Below are positions 1-10,097 of a stretch of DNA of 51,218 bases, piece by piece. Source of the stretch: Tabrizicola sp. (lineage in GTDB: Bacteria > Pseudomonadota > Alphaproteobacteria > Rhodobacterales > Rhodobacteraceae). Location: contig JAEULQ010000069.1 in the NCBI GenBank assembly GCA_016792685.1, positions 1 through 51,218 of the forward strand. The letters are read 5' to 3'. Numbering within the stretch: position 1 is the first letter of the stretch; each line of letters starts with the position of its first letter. Under the pieces are notes generated by a model. That model was not told the origin of the DNA, did no database searches, and saw only the letters and a program-made list of their open reading frames with translations. The translations under genes and the position numbers were made by a program.

Positions 1-2
1 CC

Positions 3-1001
3 GGCAAGGGCGCCGCGCGGGGGCGGGTGGATCATGTGATCGTGCTGGACGGCACCTTCTCGTCACTGCGCGAGGGGGAGGTGTCGAACGCGGGCCTGAC
101 CTACCAGCTTCTGGCCGAGGACGTGCTGCGTGCCGGGCGGACGCTTTACTACGAAGAAGGCATCCAGTGGCAGGGCTGGCGGCGCGGCATGGACGTGATC
201 AACGGCGTCGGGCTGGAAGGCCAGATCCGCCGCGCCTATGGCCATCTGGCCAGCCACTACCGCGAGGGCGACCGGATCTACCTCTTCGGCTATTCCCGCG
301 GCGCCTTCGCCGTGCGCTCGCTGGCCGGGGTGATCGACCGGGTGGGGCTTTTGAAACGGGAACACGCGACGGAACGGGCCGTGCGCCTGGCCTGGCGGCA
401 CTACGAACGAGCGACGGACAGCCTGGCCGCGCAGGCCTTTGTCCGCCGATTCTGCCATGAGGAGGCCCCGATCGAGATGGTCGGAGTATGGGATACGGTG
501 AAGGCGCTGGGGTTGCGGCTTCCGGTCTTCTGGATGCTCACCCCTGACCGGCATGCCTTCCACAACCATCACCTCGGCAGCTCGATCCGGCATGGCTATC
601 ACGCGCTGGCGCTGAACGAGACCCGGCTCGCCTTTGCCCCGGTCCTGTGGGACTGCCCGCCTGGCTGGGAGGGCAATGTCGAACAGGTCTGGTTCCGGGG
701 CGCCCATGGGGATGTCGGCGGCCAGATCGGCGACTTTGCGGCCGCAAGGCCTCTGGCGAACATCCCGCTGGTCTGGATGCTGGAACGGGCCGAGGCGCTG
801 GGGCTGACCCTGCCCGAGGGCTGGCGCGCCCGGTTCCCCTGCGACCCCGCTGCTCCGATGGTCGGCACCTGGCGAAGCTGGGGCAAGGCCTTTCTGCTGC
901 GTCGTCCGCGGACTGTCGGGCGCGACCGGTCCGAGCGCCTGCATCCAAGCGTGCCGAAGACGGCCGCGGGACGTTGGTCCCGGGAATTGCCCGCAGAATA
1001 G
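3..1001 (+). CDS. DUF2235 alpha/beta-hydrolase (Tle1-like catalytic domain), 5' end outside window
   Basis: The protein has the DUF2235 layout: an N-terminal VIVLDGT strand-turn, the nucleophile elbow GYSRGAF near residue 95, a VGVWDTV strand that supplies an acidic residue, and the late AHGDVGG motif with the catalytic His. This domain is shared with the Tle1 group of type VI phospholipase effectors, but many stand-alone bacterial copies are plain cytoplasmic proteins of unknown substrate. No signal peptide or T6SS adaptor domain is visible. The frame is open to the left edge (GKGAARGR precedes a GTG at 27), so the true start probably lies outside the window. The next gene, aguB, follows in the same direction after 63 bases. 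The family call is firm; the substrate is unknown. Confidence 0.8.
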   Translation, partial: GKGAARGRVDHVIVLDGTFSSLREGEVSNAGLTYQLLAEDVLRAGRTLYYEEGIQWQGWRRGMDVINGVGLEGQIRRAYGHLASHYREGDRIYLFGYSRGAFAVRSLAGVIDRVGLLKREHATERAVRLAWRHYERATDSLAAQAFVRRFCHEEAPIEMVGVWDTVKALGLRLPVFWMLTPDRHAFHNHHLGSSIRHGYHALALNETRLAFAPVLWDCPPGWEGNVEQVWFRGAHGDVGGQIGDFAAARPLANIPLVWMLERAEALGLTLPEGWRARFPCDPAAPMVGTWRSWGKAFLLRRPRTVGRDRSERLHPSVPKTAAGRWSRELPAE

Positions 1002-1064
1002 GGGTTCTGCCTTTGCCGATGCCGGGCTAGGTTCGGGCCATTCCGACCAATGCCGAGGCTGTCC

Positions 1065-1937
1065 ATGAGATCCGTCACCGTTGCCGCCACGCAATTTGCC
1101 TGCAGCTGGGATTTGCCGGCCAATGCCGACCGCGCCGAAGCGCTGATCCGGCAGGCGGCCGCAAAGGGCGCGCAGGTCGTGCTGATCCAGGAGCTCTTTG
1201 CCGCCCCCTACTTCTGCATCGAACAGCACCCGCGCTACTTTGACCTGGCCCAGCCCTTTGACGGCAACCCGCTGATCGCCCGGTTTGCCGATCTGGCGCG
1301 GGAACTGGGCGTCGTGCTGCCGGTCAGCTTCTTCGAGCGTGCCGGTCAGGCCTTTTTCAATTCGGTCGCCATGGTCGACGCCGATGGCCGCGTGCTTGGC
1401 CTCTATCGCAAGAGCCATATTCCCCAGGGGCCGGGCTATGAGGAGAAGTACTACTTCTCGCCCGGGGATACGGGATTCCGGGTCTGGAATACGGCCTTTG
1501 GCCGGATCGGTGTGGGAATTTGCTGGGACCAGTGGTTTCCGGAATGCGCAAGGGCGATGGCCTTGGACGGGGCAGAGCTGCTGCTCTATCCGACGGCCAT
1601 CGGGTCGGAGCCCCCAAGTCCGGGCTATGACAGCCAGCCGCATTGGGAAATGGTCATGCGTGGTCACGCGGCGGCCAACATCATGCCGGTGGTCGCCTCG
1701 AACCGGATCGGCACCGAGGTTGCGCCGGACGGCCGCGACGTGACTTTCTATGGCTCCTCTTTCATTTCCGACCACAGCGGACAGGTTGTGGCAAAGGCCG
1801 ACCGGGCAACCGAAGCCGTGCTGGTCCACAGGTTCGATCTCGACGCCATAGCTGGGCTTCGCTCCAGCTGGGGTCTGTTCCGCGACCGCCGTGTCGATCT
1901 TTATGGTGCGGTCCAGACCCTGGACGGACGCGGATGA
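1065..1937 (+). CDS. aguB: N-carbamoylputrescine amidase
   Basis: This nitrilase-superfamily enzyme hydrolyses N-carbamoylputrescine to putrescine, CO2 and ammonia, the last step of the agmatine route to polyamines. The Glu-Lys-Cys triad is visible: E43 in IQELFAAPYF, K116 in LYRKSHIP and C153 in GICWDQWFPE. The last motif, together with the PQGPGYEEKYYF stretch, is characteristic of AguB rather than of general nitrilases. I chose the ATG at 1065 because GAGG lies six bases upstream and the product then begins MRSVTVAATQF as usual for the family; an ATG at 1050 is in frame but lacks a ribosome site. The 290-residue length is normal. No agmatine deiminase is present in the window. The stop codon abuts that of the convergent oxidase gene. 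Confidence 0.88.
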   Translation: MRSVTVAATQFACSWDLPANADRAEALIRQAAAKGAQVVLIQELFAAPYFCIEQHPRYFDLAQPFDGNPLIARFADLARELGVVLPVSFFERAGQAFFNSVAMVDADGRVLGLYRKSHIPQGPGYEEKYYFSPGDTGFRVWNTAFGRIGVGICWDQWFPECARAMALDGAELLLYPTAIGSEPPSPGYDSQPHWEMVMRGHAAANIMPVVASNRIGTEVAPDGRDVTFYGSSFISDHSGQVVAKADRATEAVLVHRFDLDAIAGLRSSWGLFRDRRVDLYGAVQTLDGRG

Positions 1938-2567
1938 TCATGCCGCCTGCAAGTCATCCGCCATCTGGTGGTTGCGGTCGCGGTGGCCGGCCTCGTCGGC
2001 TCTGACCGCAAGCACCACTTCGCGCAGCCGGGCTGTCGGCGCCAGGTGCCAGTAGTCGATCGCGATCTGCGGGGCAGGGACGTTCTCGACCTTGCCGCTG
2101 TCGATCTCGGCCAGGTACTGGGTGTAGCTGACCACGGCCTCCTCCTCGAGGTAGCCCATGATCCGGTGCGCGATGCGGGGGGTGAAAAGGTAGAGCCAGA
2201 AGTAGGCGTTATAGAAGATAGCCTGACCGATCATGATGATCGCACGCTCGAGGCGCGAAGGTTGGGCGACGTGGATGAAGGTCATCAGATGCATGCGTTC
2301 GTTGTCGGCTTCATCCAGAAGCTCGCGGATCCAGCCCTGGTCGTCGCGGATATGGCGCAGCGCCTTCAGATGCTGGAGAAGACCGCCCACCATGCCAGGC
2401 ACGGCGGCGACGGTTTCCAGCACCACCGCGCGGTGGCCGTAGCGCTTGGAGAAGAAGGCATCGGCAAAGACGCGCATGAACTTGACAGTGCGAAAGGCAA
2501 CCCGGTCGCCCCAGGTCACTGGCACATGGTGCAACGTCAGGTCAGCGGGATGAGTGGTGTCTTTCAT
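1938..2567 (-). CDS. aox: Alternative oxidase (cyanide-resistant ubiquinol oxidase)
   Basis: A membrane-associated di-iron quinol oxidase that reduces oxygen to water without pumping protons. The four-helix iron ligands are all visible: [22 protein letters not shown] and RADEAGHRD supply the conserved Glu and His residues, with an interfacial hydrophobic stretch ([19 protein letters not shown]) between them. The 209-residue length suits bacterial AOX, which lacks the plant targeting extension. I placed the start at the ATG at 2567, preceded by CGGAG seven bases away; another in-frame start at 2591 has no clear ribosome site. In alphaproteobacteria this enzyme lets respiration continue when cytochrome oxidases are blocked or the quinone pool is over-reduced. 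It lies downstream of gltA, separated by a terminator, so it is probably transcribed on its own. Confidence 0.93.
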   Translation of the reverse strand: MKDTTHPADLTLHHVPVTWGDRVAFRTVKFMRVFADAFFSKRYGHRAVVLETVAAVPGMVGGLLQHLKALRHIRDDQGWIRELLDEADNERMHLMTFIHVAQPSRLERAIIMIGQAIFYNAYFWLYLFTPRIAHRIMGYLEEEAVVSYTQYLAEIDSGKVENVPAPQIAIDYWHLAPTARLREVVLAVRADEAGHRDRNHQMADDLQAA

Positions 2568-2654
2568 GGTGATACTCCGCGGCGAAAGCACCTTTCAGAC
2601 ATGGGGTGCCACGGGCGGATTGCATCAGGCGGCTCCTTCGACGTGACAGCGCAG

Positions 2655-2687
2655 CAAAAAGGCCGCCCTGACGGGGGCGGCCTTTTC
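2655..2687 (-). terminator. Rho-independent terminator of gltA
   Basis: On the minus strand a GC-rich stem (AAGGCCGCC / GGGCGGCCTT) with a short loop is followed by a run of five T residues. It begins 18 bases after the citrate synthase stop codon, which is the classic intrinsic terminator arrangement, and it insulates aox from gltA transcription. Confidence 0.85.
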
Positions 2688-2704
2688 CAATCTGTGTCAA
2701 TGCC

Positions 2705-3994
2705 TTAACGGTGACGCAGGTCGACGTAGTCGCGCTTGGTCGGCCCGATGTAAAGCTGGCGCGGGCGGCCGATCTTCTGGTTCTTCTCGCCAATCATCTC
2801 TTTCCACTGGCTGATCCAGCCCACGGTCCGGCTGATCGCGAAAATGGGCGTGAACATCGACGTCGGGAAGCCCATCGCCTCAAGGATGATGCCCGAATAG
2901 AAGTCGACGTTCGGGTAAAGCTTCTTCGAGATGAAGTACTCATCCTCCAGCGCGATCCGCTCCAGTTCCTTGGCGACCTGGAGCAGCGGGTTGTTCTCGA
3001 TCCCGAGCAGACCCAGCACCTCGTCGGCGCTTTCCTTCATCACCTTCGCGCGCGGGTCGAAGTTCTTGTAGACCCGGTGGCCAAAGCCCATCAGGCGGAA
3101 GCCCGAGTTCTTGTCCTTGGCCTTGGCGATGAATTCCGGGATCCGGTCGACAGTGCCGATTTCCTTCAGCATCTCCAGGCAGGCCTGGTTCGCGCCGCCA
3201 TGCGCCGGACCCCAAAGGCAGGCGATGCCGGCCGCGATGCAGGCGAAGGGGTTCGCGCCCGAGGAACCCGCCAGACGCACGGTCGAGGTCGAGGCGTTCT
3301 GCTCGTGGTCCGCATGCAGCATCATGATCCGATCCATGGCCTTTTCCAGGATCGGGCTGACGACATAGTCCTCGGCCGGGACGGCAAAGCACATGTGCAG
3401 GAAATTGCCCGCATAGCTTAGCGCGTTCTTCGGGTACACGAAGGGCTGGCCGACCGAATATTTGTAGGCCATCGCGGCGATGGTCGGCAGTTTCGCGATC
3501 ATGCGGATCGCGGCGACCTCACGCTGCCAGGGGTCGTTGATGTCGGTCGAGTCGTGGTAGAAGGCGGCCATGGCGCCAACGACACCCACCATCGTGGCCA
3601 TCGGATGCGCGTCACGGCGGAAGCCGCGGAAGAAATAGTGCATCTGTTCATGCACCATCGTGTGCCGGGTCACCCGCTGGGTGAAATCGGCCAGCTGCGC
3701 AGCTGTCGGCAGCTCACCGTAAAGCAGCAGATAGCAGACTTCGAGATGCGTCGATTTCTCGGCCAGCTGTTCGATCGGATAACCGCGATACAGAAGCTCG
3801 CCCAGATCACCGTCGATATAGGTGATCGCGCTCTCGCAGGCCGCGGTTGACGTGAAACCCGGATCGAAAGTGAAGACATCCGCCTCGCCGTAAAGCTTGC
3901 GAATGTCCAGCACATCGGGCCCGAGGGTGGGTTTGTGGACGGGAAGGTCGTAGGTGTTCCCGTTCAACTGCAGCTTGGCGACATTGTCCGACAT
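2705..3994 (-). CDS. gltA: Citrate synthase
   Basis: Condenses oxaloacetate and acetyl-CoA to citrate, the entry step of the TCA cycle. The 429-residue protein is the usual size of the type II, NADH-sensitive hexameric class of Gram-negative bacteria. The active-site His and Asp lie in [32 protein letters not shown] and the late NVDFYSG motif. An N-terminal beta domain (residues 1 to about 50) typical of type II enzymes is present. The start ATG at 3994 gives [12 protein letters not shown]. gltX lies 97 bases upstream on the same strand, an association common in Rhodobacteraceae, and a terminator follows the gene. Confidence 0.97.
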   Translation of the reverse strand: MSDNVAKLQLNGNTYDLPVHKPTLGPDVLDIRKLYGEADVFTFDPGFTSTAACESAITYIDGDLGELLYRGYPIEQLAEKSTHLEVCYLLLYGELPTAAQLADFTQRVTRHTMVHEQMHYFFRGFRRDAHPMATMVGVVGAMAAFYHDSTDINDPWQREVAAIRMIAKLPTIAAMAYKYSVGQPFVYPKNALSYAGNFLHMCFAVPAEDYVVSPILEKAMDRIMMLHADHEQNASTSTVRLAGSSGANPFACIAAGIACLWGPAHGGANQACLEMLKEIGTVDRIPEFIAKAKDKNSGFRLMGFGHRVYKNFDPRAKVMKESADEVLGLLGIENNPLLQVAKELERIALEDEYFISKKLYPNVDFYSGIILEAMGFPTSMFTPIFAISRTVGWISQWKEMIGEKNQKIGRPRQLYIGPTKRDYVDLRHR

Positions 3995-4091
3995 GGTTCT
4001 CCCCGGTCATGGCGGTCGCTCCTTAAGCCAGGGGCGGCCAATGGCTATCCTGCACCCCGGCGGGGGCAGCTTCAAGGCCGGGGGGCGCGGG

Positions 4092-5498
4092 TCACAGACT
4101 TGCGTCCTTAAGCCTTGCAACAGTCTCTTCGCGACCGATGACTAGCATCATGTCGTAAACCGAAGGTGTAACAGTCCGACCCGCCAGAGCCGCCCGAAGT
4201 GGGGCTGCAAGCTTGCCGAATCCGATGCCGTTCTCGGCGGCGACCGCGTTCAGGATCGGCTCAAGCGCGTCCTTCGTCCAGCTAGCATTTTGCAACTGCG
4301 GCGTCAATGATTTCAGTATACCACGGGATACCGAATCCAGCGCCTCGGTCGCCTTCTCATCTGGGGCCACCGGCCGCGAGATCAGAAGAAACGATGCCTT
4401 TTCCATGAGTTCCGGGAAAGTCTTCGCAGACTTTTTCAGGAAGGAAAGCGCCAGTTTCATCCGGGCTTCTTGCGCAGGCGTCAGGGCCTCGCGGCCCGCC
4501 GAGGCGAGAAAGGCCTTCAATTCATGCAGCAGTGCGGCATCGTCTGCCATCGCCATGTGATGGCCACAGGTGTTTTCCAGCTTCTTGAAGTCCAGCCGAG
4601 CTGGGCCGCGACCGATTCCCGACAGATCGAACATCTTCATCGCTTCGTCCGAAGTGAAGATCTCGGCGTCGCCATGCGCCCAGCCAAGCCGCGTCAGATA
4701 GTTGCGCATTCCGGCGGCCGGGTAACCCATAGCCTGGTATTCCTCGACCCCCGTCGCACCGTGGCGCTTCGACAGTTTCTTGCCGTCCGGCCCGTGGATC
4801 AGCGGAATATGTGCCCAGACCGGCACCTCCCAGCCCATCGCGTCATAGATCATCTGCTGGCGTGCCGCGTTGACCAGATGGTCGTCGCCCCGGATGACAT
4901 GGGTCACGCCCATGTCATGGTCGTCGACCACCACCGCCAGCATGTAGGTCGGCGTCCCGTCCGAGCGCAGCACGATCAGATCGTCCAGCGTTTCGTTCTT
5001 GATCACGACCTGGCCCTGCACCTTGTCGTCGATCACCGTCTCGCCAATGCGGGGCGCCTTCATCCGAATGGCATAGGGCGCGTCCGGATAGGTCGACGGG
5101 TCGGCATCGCGCCAGGGGCTCTGGAAGACGGCGTAGCTTGCGCCTTCAGCCTCGCGCGCGGCGCGGTATGCGGCGATTTCTTCCTGTGTCGAGAAACACT
5201 TGTAGGCCGTACCTCGCACCAGCATCTGATGCGCGACCTCGGCATGGCGGTCCTTGCGGGCGAACTGGCTGACCACGTCGCCATCCCAGTCGAGGCCCAG
5301 CCAGGTCAGCCCGCGCAGGATCGCCGCGGTCGCCTCAGGTGTCGACCTTTCGCGGTCGGTGTCCTCGATGCGAAGCAGGAACTTGCCGCCGCGGCCCCGG
5401 GCGTACAGCCAGTTGAAGAGCGCCGTCCGCCCGCCGCCGATATGCAGGTATCCCGTGGGCGAAGGCGCAAAGCGGGTGACGACGGGGCGAGCGGACAT
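4092..5498 (-). CDS. gltX: Glutamyl-tRNA synthetase
   Basis: Class I aminoacyl-tRNA synthetase that charges tRNA-Glu, and in organisms with GatCAB also tRNA-Gln. The HIGH-equivalent motif [18 protein letters not shown] is at residues 11 to 28, and the KMSKS-equivalent KLSKRHGA follows the RGDDHLVN segment. The C-terminal helical anticodon-binding part is complete. The reading frame extends about 100 codons upstream, but I start at the ATG at 5498 ([16 protein letters not shown]), which is where all family members begin; this gives 468 residues. It is divergent from comEC across 65 bases and lies upstream of gltA. Confidence 0.95.
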   Translation of the reverse strand: MSARPVVTRFAPSPTGYLHIGGGRTALFNWLYARGRGGKFLLRIEDTDRERSTPEATAAILRGLTWLGLDWDGDVVSQFARKDRHAEVAHQMLVRGTAYKCFSTQEEIAAYRAAREAEGASYAVFQSPWRDADPSTYPDAPYAIRMKAPRIGETVIDDKVQGQVVIKNETLDDLIVLRSDGTPTYMLAVVVDDHDMGVTHVIRGDDHLVNAARQQMIYDAMGWEVPVWAHIPLIHGPDGKKLSKRHGATGVEEYQAMGYPAAGMRNYLTRLGWAHGDAEIFTSDEAMKMFDLSGIGRGPARLDFKKLENTCGHHMAMADDAALLHELKAFLASAGREALTPAQEARMKLALSFLKKSAKTFPELMEKASFLLISRPVAPDEKATEALDSVSRGILKSLTPQLQNASWTKDALEPILNAVAAENGIGFGKLAAPLRAALAGRTVTPSVYDMMLVIGREETVARLKDASL

Positions 5499-5563
5499 GT
5501 TGGCGTTAACCTTTCGGAAACCATGGCAGTCATAGGATTGCCGCGGGTTTAGGCAATCGCGGG

Positions 5564-7678
5564 GTGGGAAACAAGGTGGTGCGGGGACGGGCGATCCTAT
5601 GGCCGCTCGAAGCGCTTGCCGCAGCGCGTGGCACCCTGTTTCCCTGGTTCGCGGTCCTGATCGGCTGCGGCATCGGCATCTGGTTCTCGCTGGCCGAGGA
5701 ACCGAAGATGGGCAGCTACGCCCTTGCCACCCTCGTGCTGGCGTCTGCCGCGGCCCTGGCCTGGCGCGGGCCCGAGCTTGCCCGCCCGCTTGCGCTGGCC
5801 GCATGCGCGCTCACGGCGGGATGGATTGCCTCTGGCCTGCGGGCGCATTCGGTCGCGGCCCCGATGCTGGACTTCCGGTATTATGGCCCGGTCGAAGGCC
5901 GCATCATCGGCATCGACCGCTCGCAGTCGGATGCCTTGCGACTGACGCTCGATACCGTGGTCCTGCGCGAGGTAGCGCCAGAGCGCACACCGCGGAAAGT
6001 GCGGGTTTCGCTGCAAGGCGATCAGGCCTGGCTGAAGCCGGCTCCGGGTCAGACCGTGGTGATGACCGCCTCGCTGGCCGCGCCCGAAGGGCCGGTCGAA
6101 CCCGGTGGCTTCGATTTCCGGCGCATGGCCTTCTTCGACGGTCTGGGCGCGGTCGGCTATACCCGAACGCCGGTCCTGCTGCTTGAGGACGCCCCACCCG
6201 GCGTTCTGCCCATCGACCGGCTGCGAACCTATCTGACCCAGGGCATGCTGGCGCATATGGAGGGTCAGGCCGGAGCCTTTGCCGCCGGCGCAATGACGGG
6301 CGACCGCTCGGCCATCACCGAGGAGACAGTTCAGGCGCTGCGCGATTCGTCCCTTGCGCATCTGCTTGCGATCTCGGGGATGAACATGGCCTTCCTGACC
6401 GCGTTCGTCTTTGCCCTGCTGCGCTATGGGCTCGCCCTGGTTCCCTTCATCGCGCTTCGGTTCAACACCAAGAAGCTGGCCGCGATCGTCAGCCTGGGGG
6501 TCGCCTTCTTCTACCTCCTCTTGTCCGGGGCCAATGTCGCCACCGAACGCGCCTTCATCATGATCGCGGTCTTTCTGGGTGCGGTGCTCCTTGACCGGCG
6601 GGCGCTTACGCTGCGGTCGGTGGCGATTGCGGCGATGATCCTGTTGCTGGTCCGGCCGGAAAGCCTGCTTGAGCCCGGCTTCCAGATGTCCTTTGCCGCG
6701 ACAATTGCGCTGATCGTCGGATTTTCGGCCCTGGACGCAAGTATCTATCGGCAAAAGATCCCGCGCTGGGTCATGCCGGTCTTCACCCTCTTTCTGTCCT
6801 CGCTGATCGGCGGGCTATCGACAGCCCCCTATGCGGCGGCGCATTTCAATCGCTTTGCCGATTATGGACTTTTGGCCAATCTTCTCACCGTGCCGGTGAT
6901 GGGGGCCGTGATCATGCCTGCCGGGGCGGTGGCAGCACTTCTGGCCCCCTTCGGTCTTGCGGCATTACCGCTCTGGGTGATGGAGCAGGGCGCCCGCTGG
7001 ATCCTCTTCGTAGCGCATTGGATCGCGGGGCTTGAGGGGTCGGTGACCGCGATCCCCGCGCCGGGCCCCTGGGTGCTGCCGCTCTTCACCCTGGGATCGA
7101 TCTGGCTGATCCTATGGCGGGGACGGGGGCAGATGGCGGGCGTCGTGCCTGTCGTCGCCGCCCTGTCGCTTTGGGCGCTGGCGGAACGGCCGACGCTGCT
7201 GGTGTCAGGCGATGGCAAGCTTCTGGGCCTGGCCGGACCCGAGGGGCGTGCCCTCTCTGCCGCAAAGGGCGGGGGGTTTGCGGCCGAGAACTGGTTGCAG
7301 AACGATGGCGACCTGACGGCTCAGGACGCAGCGGCCCGGCGCGAGGGGTTTTCGGGGCCGAAGGACGCAAGACGGTTCGACATTGCCGGGCTGCAGGCCG
7401 TGGCCCTTTCCGGCAAGGCAGCCACCGAGAAACTGGATGCCGCCTGCGCCGAGGCCACCCTGGTCATCCTGGCTGCCGAGGCCGAGATCCGGCCCGAGGG
7501 CTGCGGTCTGATCGACGCCAGGATCCTGGCGGCGACAGGTCCGCTGGCGCTTTGGGTCGAAGGCGATACCGTCCGGATCAAGCCGACGCGGGACGCAGGC
7601 CGACTGTGGTCCGCACCCAGGCGGACCGTAACGCTTCCGGATCTGATGGCGGCCAAGCCGCCGCCCGCCGGTCAGTAG
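5564..7678 (+). CDS. comEC: ComEC/Rec2-family competence membrane protein
   Basis: A polytopic inner-membrane protein expected to form the channel that carries single-stranded DNA into the cytoplasm during natural transformation. An N-terminal pair of membrane segments leads into an OB-fold-like DUF4131 region (residues about 100 to 210). The Competence domain then carries the diagnostic [11 protein letters not shown] and [13 protein letters not shown] motifs and about eight further membrane helices. The C-terminal 170 residues are soluble but show no HxHxDH metallo-beta-lactamase motif, so the nuclease-like domain found in many ComEC proteins seems absent. The start is the GTG at 5564; further in-frame GTG codons at 5576 and 5579 are possible. 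The 3' end overlaps convergent lexA by seven bases. Confidence 0.88.
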   Translation: MGNKVVRGRAILWPLEALAAARGTLFPWFAVLIGCGIGIWFSLAEEPKMGSYALATLVLASAAALAWRGPELARPLALAACALTAGWIASGLRAHSVAAPMLDFRYYGPVEGRIIGIDRSQSDALRLTLDTVVLREVAPERTPRKVRVSLQGDQAWLKPAPGQTVVMTASLAAPEGPVEPGGFDFRRMAFFDGLGAVGYTRTPVLLLEDAPPGVLPIDRLRTYLTQGMLAHMEGQAGAFAAGAMTGDRSAITEETVQALRDSSLAHLLAISGMNMAFLTAFVFALLRYGLALVPFIALRFNTKKLAAIVSLGVAFFYLLLSGANVATERAFIMIAVFLGAVLLDRRALTLRSVAIAAMILLLVRPESLLEPGFQMSFAATIALIVGFSALDASIYRQKIPRWVMPVFTLFLSSLIGGLSTAPYAAAHFNRFADYGLLANLLTVPVMGAVIMPAGAVAALLAPFGLAALPLWVMEQGARWILFVAHWIAGLEGSVTAIPAPGPWVLPLFTLGSIWLILWRGRGQMAGVVPVVAALSLWALAERPTLLVSGDGKLLGLAGPEGRALSAAKGGGFAAENWLQNDGDLTAQDAAARREGFSGPKDARRFDIAGLQAVALSGKAATEKLDAACAEATLVILAAEAEIRPEGCGLIDARILAATGPLALWVEGDTVRIKPTRDAGRLWSAPRRTVTLPDLMAAKPPPAGQ

Positions 7679-8358
7679 CTGCGGATCAGACCGACAAGGC
7701 GGCCCTGCACCTTCACCAGGTGATCGGGGAAGACACGCGTTTCGTAGGCCGGGTTCGCGGCCTCGAGCGCGATCATGTTGCCACGGCGGCGATAGCGCTT
7801 CAGCGTGGCCTCGTGATCCTCGACCAGAGCGACGACGATATCGCCGTTGTCGGCGGTCGACTGTTCGCGGATCACCACGATGTCGCCATCGTTGATCCCG
7901 GCCTCGATCATGGAATCGCCTTTGACTTCAAGCGCATAGTGCTGACCCTTGCCTGAAAGCATGGAGCCCGGCACAGCAACATGGTGCGACACTTCCGAGA
8001 TTGCCTCGATCGGCACACCGGCGGCGATGCGGCCCATGACCGGCAGCTCCAGCGCATGCACCGTCGAAACCGGAATTGCACCTTTCGGGGGATCGGTCCG
8101 GTCGCCGGCGATGACCCGGGGCGAGAAGCCGGGCTTTTCCATCGCTTCCGGCAACTTGATGATTTCCAGCGCGCGGGCGCGGTGGGCCAGGCGACGGATA
8201 AAGCCCCGCTCTTCCAGGGCCGTGATCAGCCGGTGGATGCCGGATTTGGACCGCAGATCCAGCGCATCCTTCATCTCGTCAAACGAGGGCGGCACGCCGT
8301 CACGATCGGTGCGGGTCTTGATGAAGTCGAGAAGTTCCAACTGCTTGCGTGTCAGCAT
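7672..8358 (-). CDS. lexA: LexA SOS repressor/autoprotease
   Basis: Represses DNA-damage genes and cleaves itself when RecA filaments form. The N-terminal winged helix ([32 protein letters not shown]) is followed by the S24-type latent peptidase. The cleavage site is Ala113-Gly114 ([11 protein letters not shown]), the nucleophile is Ser149 ([10 protein letters not shown]) and the general base is Lys187 (EATLKRY). A 228-residue length with a long linker is typical of alphaproteobacterial LexA, which binds GTTC-N7-GTTC rather than the E. coli box. Such a box sits 33 bases upstream of the start, indicating autoregulation. It is convergent with comEC and lies downstream of moeA, but probably has its own promoter. 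Confidence 0.97.
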   Translation of the reverse strand: MLTRKQLELLDFIKTRTDRDGVPPSFDEMKDALDLRSKSGIHRLITALEERGFIRRLAHRARALEIIKLPEAMEKPGFSPRVIAGDRTDPPKGAIPVSTVHALELPVMGRIAAGVPIEAISEVSHHVAVPGSMLSGKGQHYALEVKGDSMIEAGINDGDIVVIREQSTADNGDIVVALVEDHEATLKRYRRRGNMIALEAANPAYETRVFPDHLVKVQGRLVGLIRSY

Positions 8359-8390
8359 GCGAGGGCCCCTACACTATTTGTTAACATAAT

Positions 8391-8419
8391 GTTCTGCCCG
8401 TGTTCCCGGTTTGTGTCAA
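8391..8419 (-). promoter_or_regulatory. lexA promoter with alphaproteobacterial SOS box
   Basis: Positions 8391 to 8405 read GTTC-TGCCCGT-GTTC on the plus strand, an exact match to the GTTC-N7-GTTC direct repeat recognised by alphaproteobacterial LexA. On the minus strand a TTGACA hexamer (8419 to 8414) lies 17 bases before CAGAAC (8396 to 8391). The operator therefore covers the spacer and the -10 of the promoter reading into lexA. The -10 is a weak match; the SOS box itself is a firm call. Confidence 0.85.
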
Positions 8420-8436
8420 GAAATTTCGCGCCCGCC

Positions 8437-9606
8437 TCAGATGGGCAGATAGTCGACCGTTGTTCCGGCGCCACGCGGACCGTCCTCGACCGGGCGGATC
8501 AGAAGTGCATCCGCCTGACCCAGGATCGACAGCAGCGCCGAGTCCTGCCGCTCGAAGGGGGTGATGCCGGGAAGGCCCTCGGTCCTGGACAGGCGCGACC
8601 GCATGTAGTGGGCGCGGGGGCCGTTGGCCGGCAGATCGACCGTAAGGCGCGCCAGGAGGGGCTGCGGTGCCGGTTTCGGATCACCCAGCATCGCCCGGAC
8701 CATCGGCAGCAGGAAAAGATGTCCGCAGACGATTGCTGAGACGGGGTTGCCCGGCAGGCCCAGCATCGGCGTTCCGTTCAATCGACCCGCCATCAGCGGT
8801 TTTCCCGGCCGCATTGCGATCTTCCAGAACGATTGGTCAAGCCCGGCCGTGCGGCCGACAAGATCATGGTCCCCGACCGAGGCGCCGCCGATGGTGACGA
8901 TCAGGTCGGCCCCCTCGGCCAGTCCCAGAACGGTGGAAAGTTCGGCCTCATTGTCGCGTGCGATGGGCAGCAGGCGCACTGTGCCGCCTTCGGCTTCGAT
9001 CATGGCCTTGAGAGCAAAACTGTTGGAGGCGATGATCTGGTCGGGACGCGGGTCCTCTCCCGGCATGACCAACTCGTCTCCAGTCGCGATCAGGGCGACA
9101 ACGGGCTTGCGGGTGACCGTGACAGCGGGAATGTTCATCGCGGCCAAGAGCGCCAGATCATTCGGGCGCAGACGGCGGGGCGAGAGGCTGTCTCCCGCCC
9201 GGAAGTCCTGGCCTTGCGGGCGGACATGGGGCCCCGCATCCAACCCGTCGCGCAGCAGGATGCGATCGCCGAGCTTGACCACATCCTCCTGGATGATCAC
9301 GCGCGTCGCCCCCGCAGGCAGCGGCGCGCCGGTAAAGATGCGCACGGCCTGACCCGGGCCGACCTGACCGGCAAAGGCATGGCCCGCGCCCGCCTCGCCG
9401 ATCACGGCAAAGTTGTCATCCGGGCCGGGGTTGCCCTGCACCGCATAGCCATCCATGGCCGAGGCTGCAAAGGGCGGCTGATTGCGGGTGGCCACGGCCG
9501 GGGCGCTCATCCAGCGCCCTGCGGCCTGGGCCAGCGGTGCCGTCTCCGGCCCCAGCGGCGCCGCAAGGGCCAGGCAGCGGGCGAGGGCCTCTTCAACCGA
9601 AATCAT
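8437..9606 (-). CDS. moeA: Molybdopterin molybdotransferase MoeA
   Basis: Inserts molybdate into adenylylated molybdopterin to give active Moco. Visible motifs are the MoeA N-terminal NQPPFAASAMDGYAV, the middle domain with VALIATGDELVMPGE, and the MoaB/Mog-like TIGGASVGDHD with GLPGNPVSA near residue 285. The 389-residue length is standard. Its ATG overlaps the moaC stop as TGATG, so the two are translationally coupled in a Moco segment at the end of the trpGDC operon. Moco is needed by the molybdenum hydroxylase encoded at 37 to 40.7 kb. Confidence 0.95.
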   Translation of the reverse strand: MISVEEALARCLALAAPLGPETAPLAQAAGRWMSAPAVATRNQPPFAASAMDGYAVQGNPGPDDNFAVIGEAGAGHAFAGQVGPGQAVRIFTGAPLPAGATRVIIQEDVVKLGDRILLRDGLDAGPHVRPQGQDFRAGDSLSPRRLRPNDLALLAAMNIPAVTVTRKPVVALIATGDELVMPGEDPRPDQIIASNSFALKAMIEAEGGTVRLLPIARDNEAELSTVLGLAEGADLIVTIGGASVGDHDLVGRTAGLDQSFWKIAMRPGKPLMAGRLNGTPMLGLPGNPVSAIVCGHLFLLPMVRAMLGDPKPAPQPLLARLTVDLPANGPRAHYMRSRLSRTEGLPGITPFERQDSALLSILGQADALLIRPVEDGPRGAGTTVDYLPI

Positions 9607-10097
9607 CAGGTCGCCTCGTAACGGCCGGATTTTCCACCATCTTTCAGGATCAGACGGATACCGTCGATCACCATGGATTTCTCGACCGCCTTGACCATGT
9701 CATAGACCGTCAAGGCTGCGACCGAGACGGCGGTCAGCGCTTCCATCTCGACCCCGGTCTGGCCCGAGGTCTTGACGGTCGCCTCGATCCGCACCCCCGG
9801 CAGCGCCGGATCGGCGGTCAGCTCCAGCGCGACCTTGGTGATCGGCAGCGGATGGCACAGCGGGACAAGGTCCGAAGTCTTCTTCGCCGCCATGATCCCG
9901 GCCAGCCGCGCGACCGCCAGCACATCGCCCTTCTTGGCCCGGCCCTCCGTGATCAAGGCCAGTGTCTCCGCCGTCATCCGCACTGCGCCTACGGCCACTG
10001 CGACCCGGTCGGTCACTGGCTTGTCCGAAACATCGACCATATGGGCCTGGCCCCGGTCGTCGAAGTGCGTCAGTGCGGGCTTTTTGGGTTCGCTCAC
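9606..10097 (-). CDS. moaC: Cyclic pyranopterin monophosphate synthase MoaC
   Basis: Catalyses the second half of cyclic pyranopterin phosphate formation in molybdenum cofactor synthesis. Motifs [33 protein letters not shown] and [21 protein letters not shown] are all diagnostic, with the active-site Lys and Asp in the C-terminal KDGGKSG and MVKAVEK regions. The start is the GTG at 10097, whose GTGA overlaps the trpC stop; the frame is open further upstream but this start gives the normal 163 residues. Confidence 0.95.
   Translation of the reverse strand: MSEPKKPALTHFDDRGQAHMVDVSDKPVTDRVAVAVGAVRMTAETLALITEGRAKKGDVLAVARLAGIMAAKKTSDLVPLCHPLPITKVALELTADPALPGVRIEATVKTSGQTGVEMEALTAVSVAALTVYDMVKAVEKSMVIDGIRLILKDGGKSGRYEAT

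Noticed and set aside
63-1829. 588-codon open frame on the minus strand over the DUF2235 and aguB genes
   Set aside because: It is the mirror of two genes with clear family motifs; its protein is rich in Arg, Gly, Pro and His without any domain, as expected for antisense frames in GC-rich DNA.
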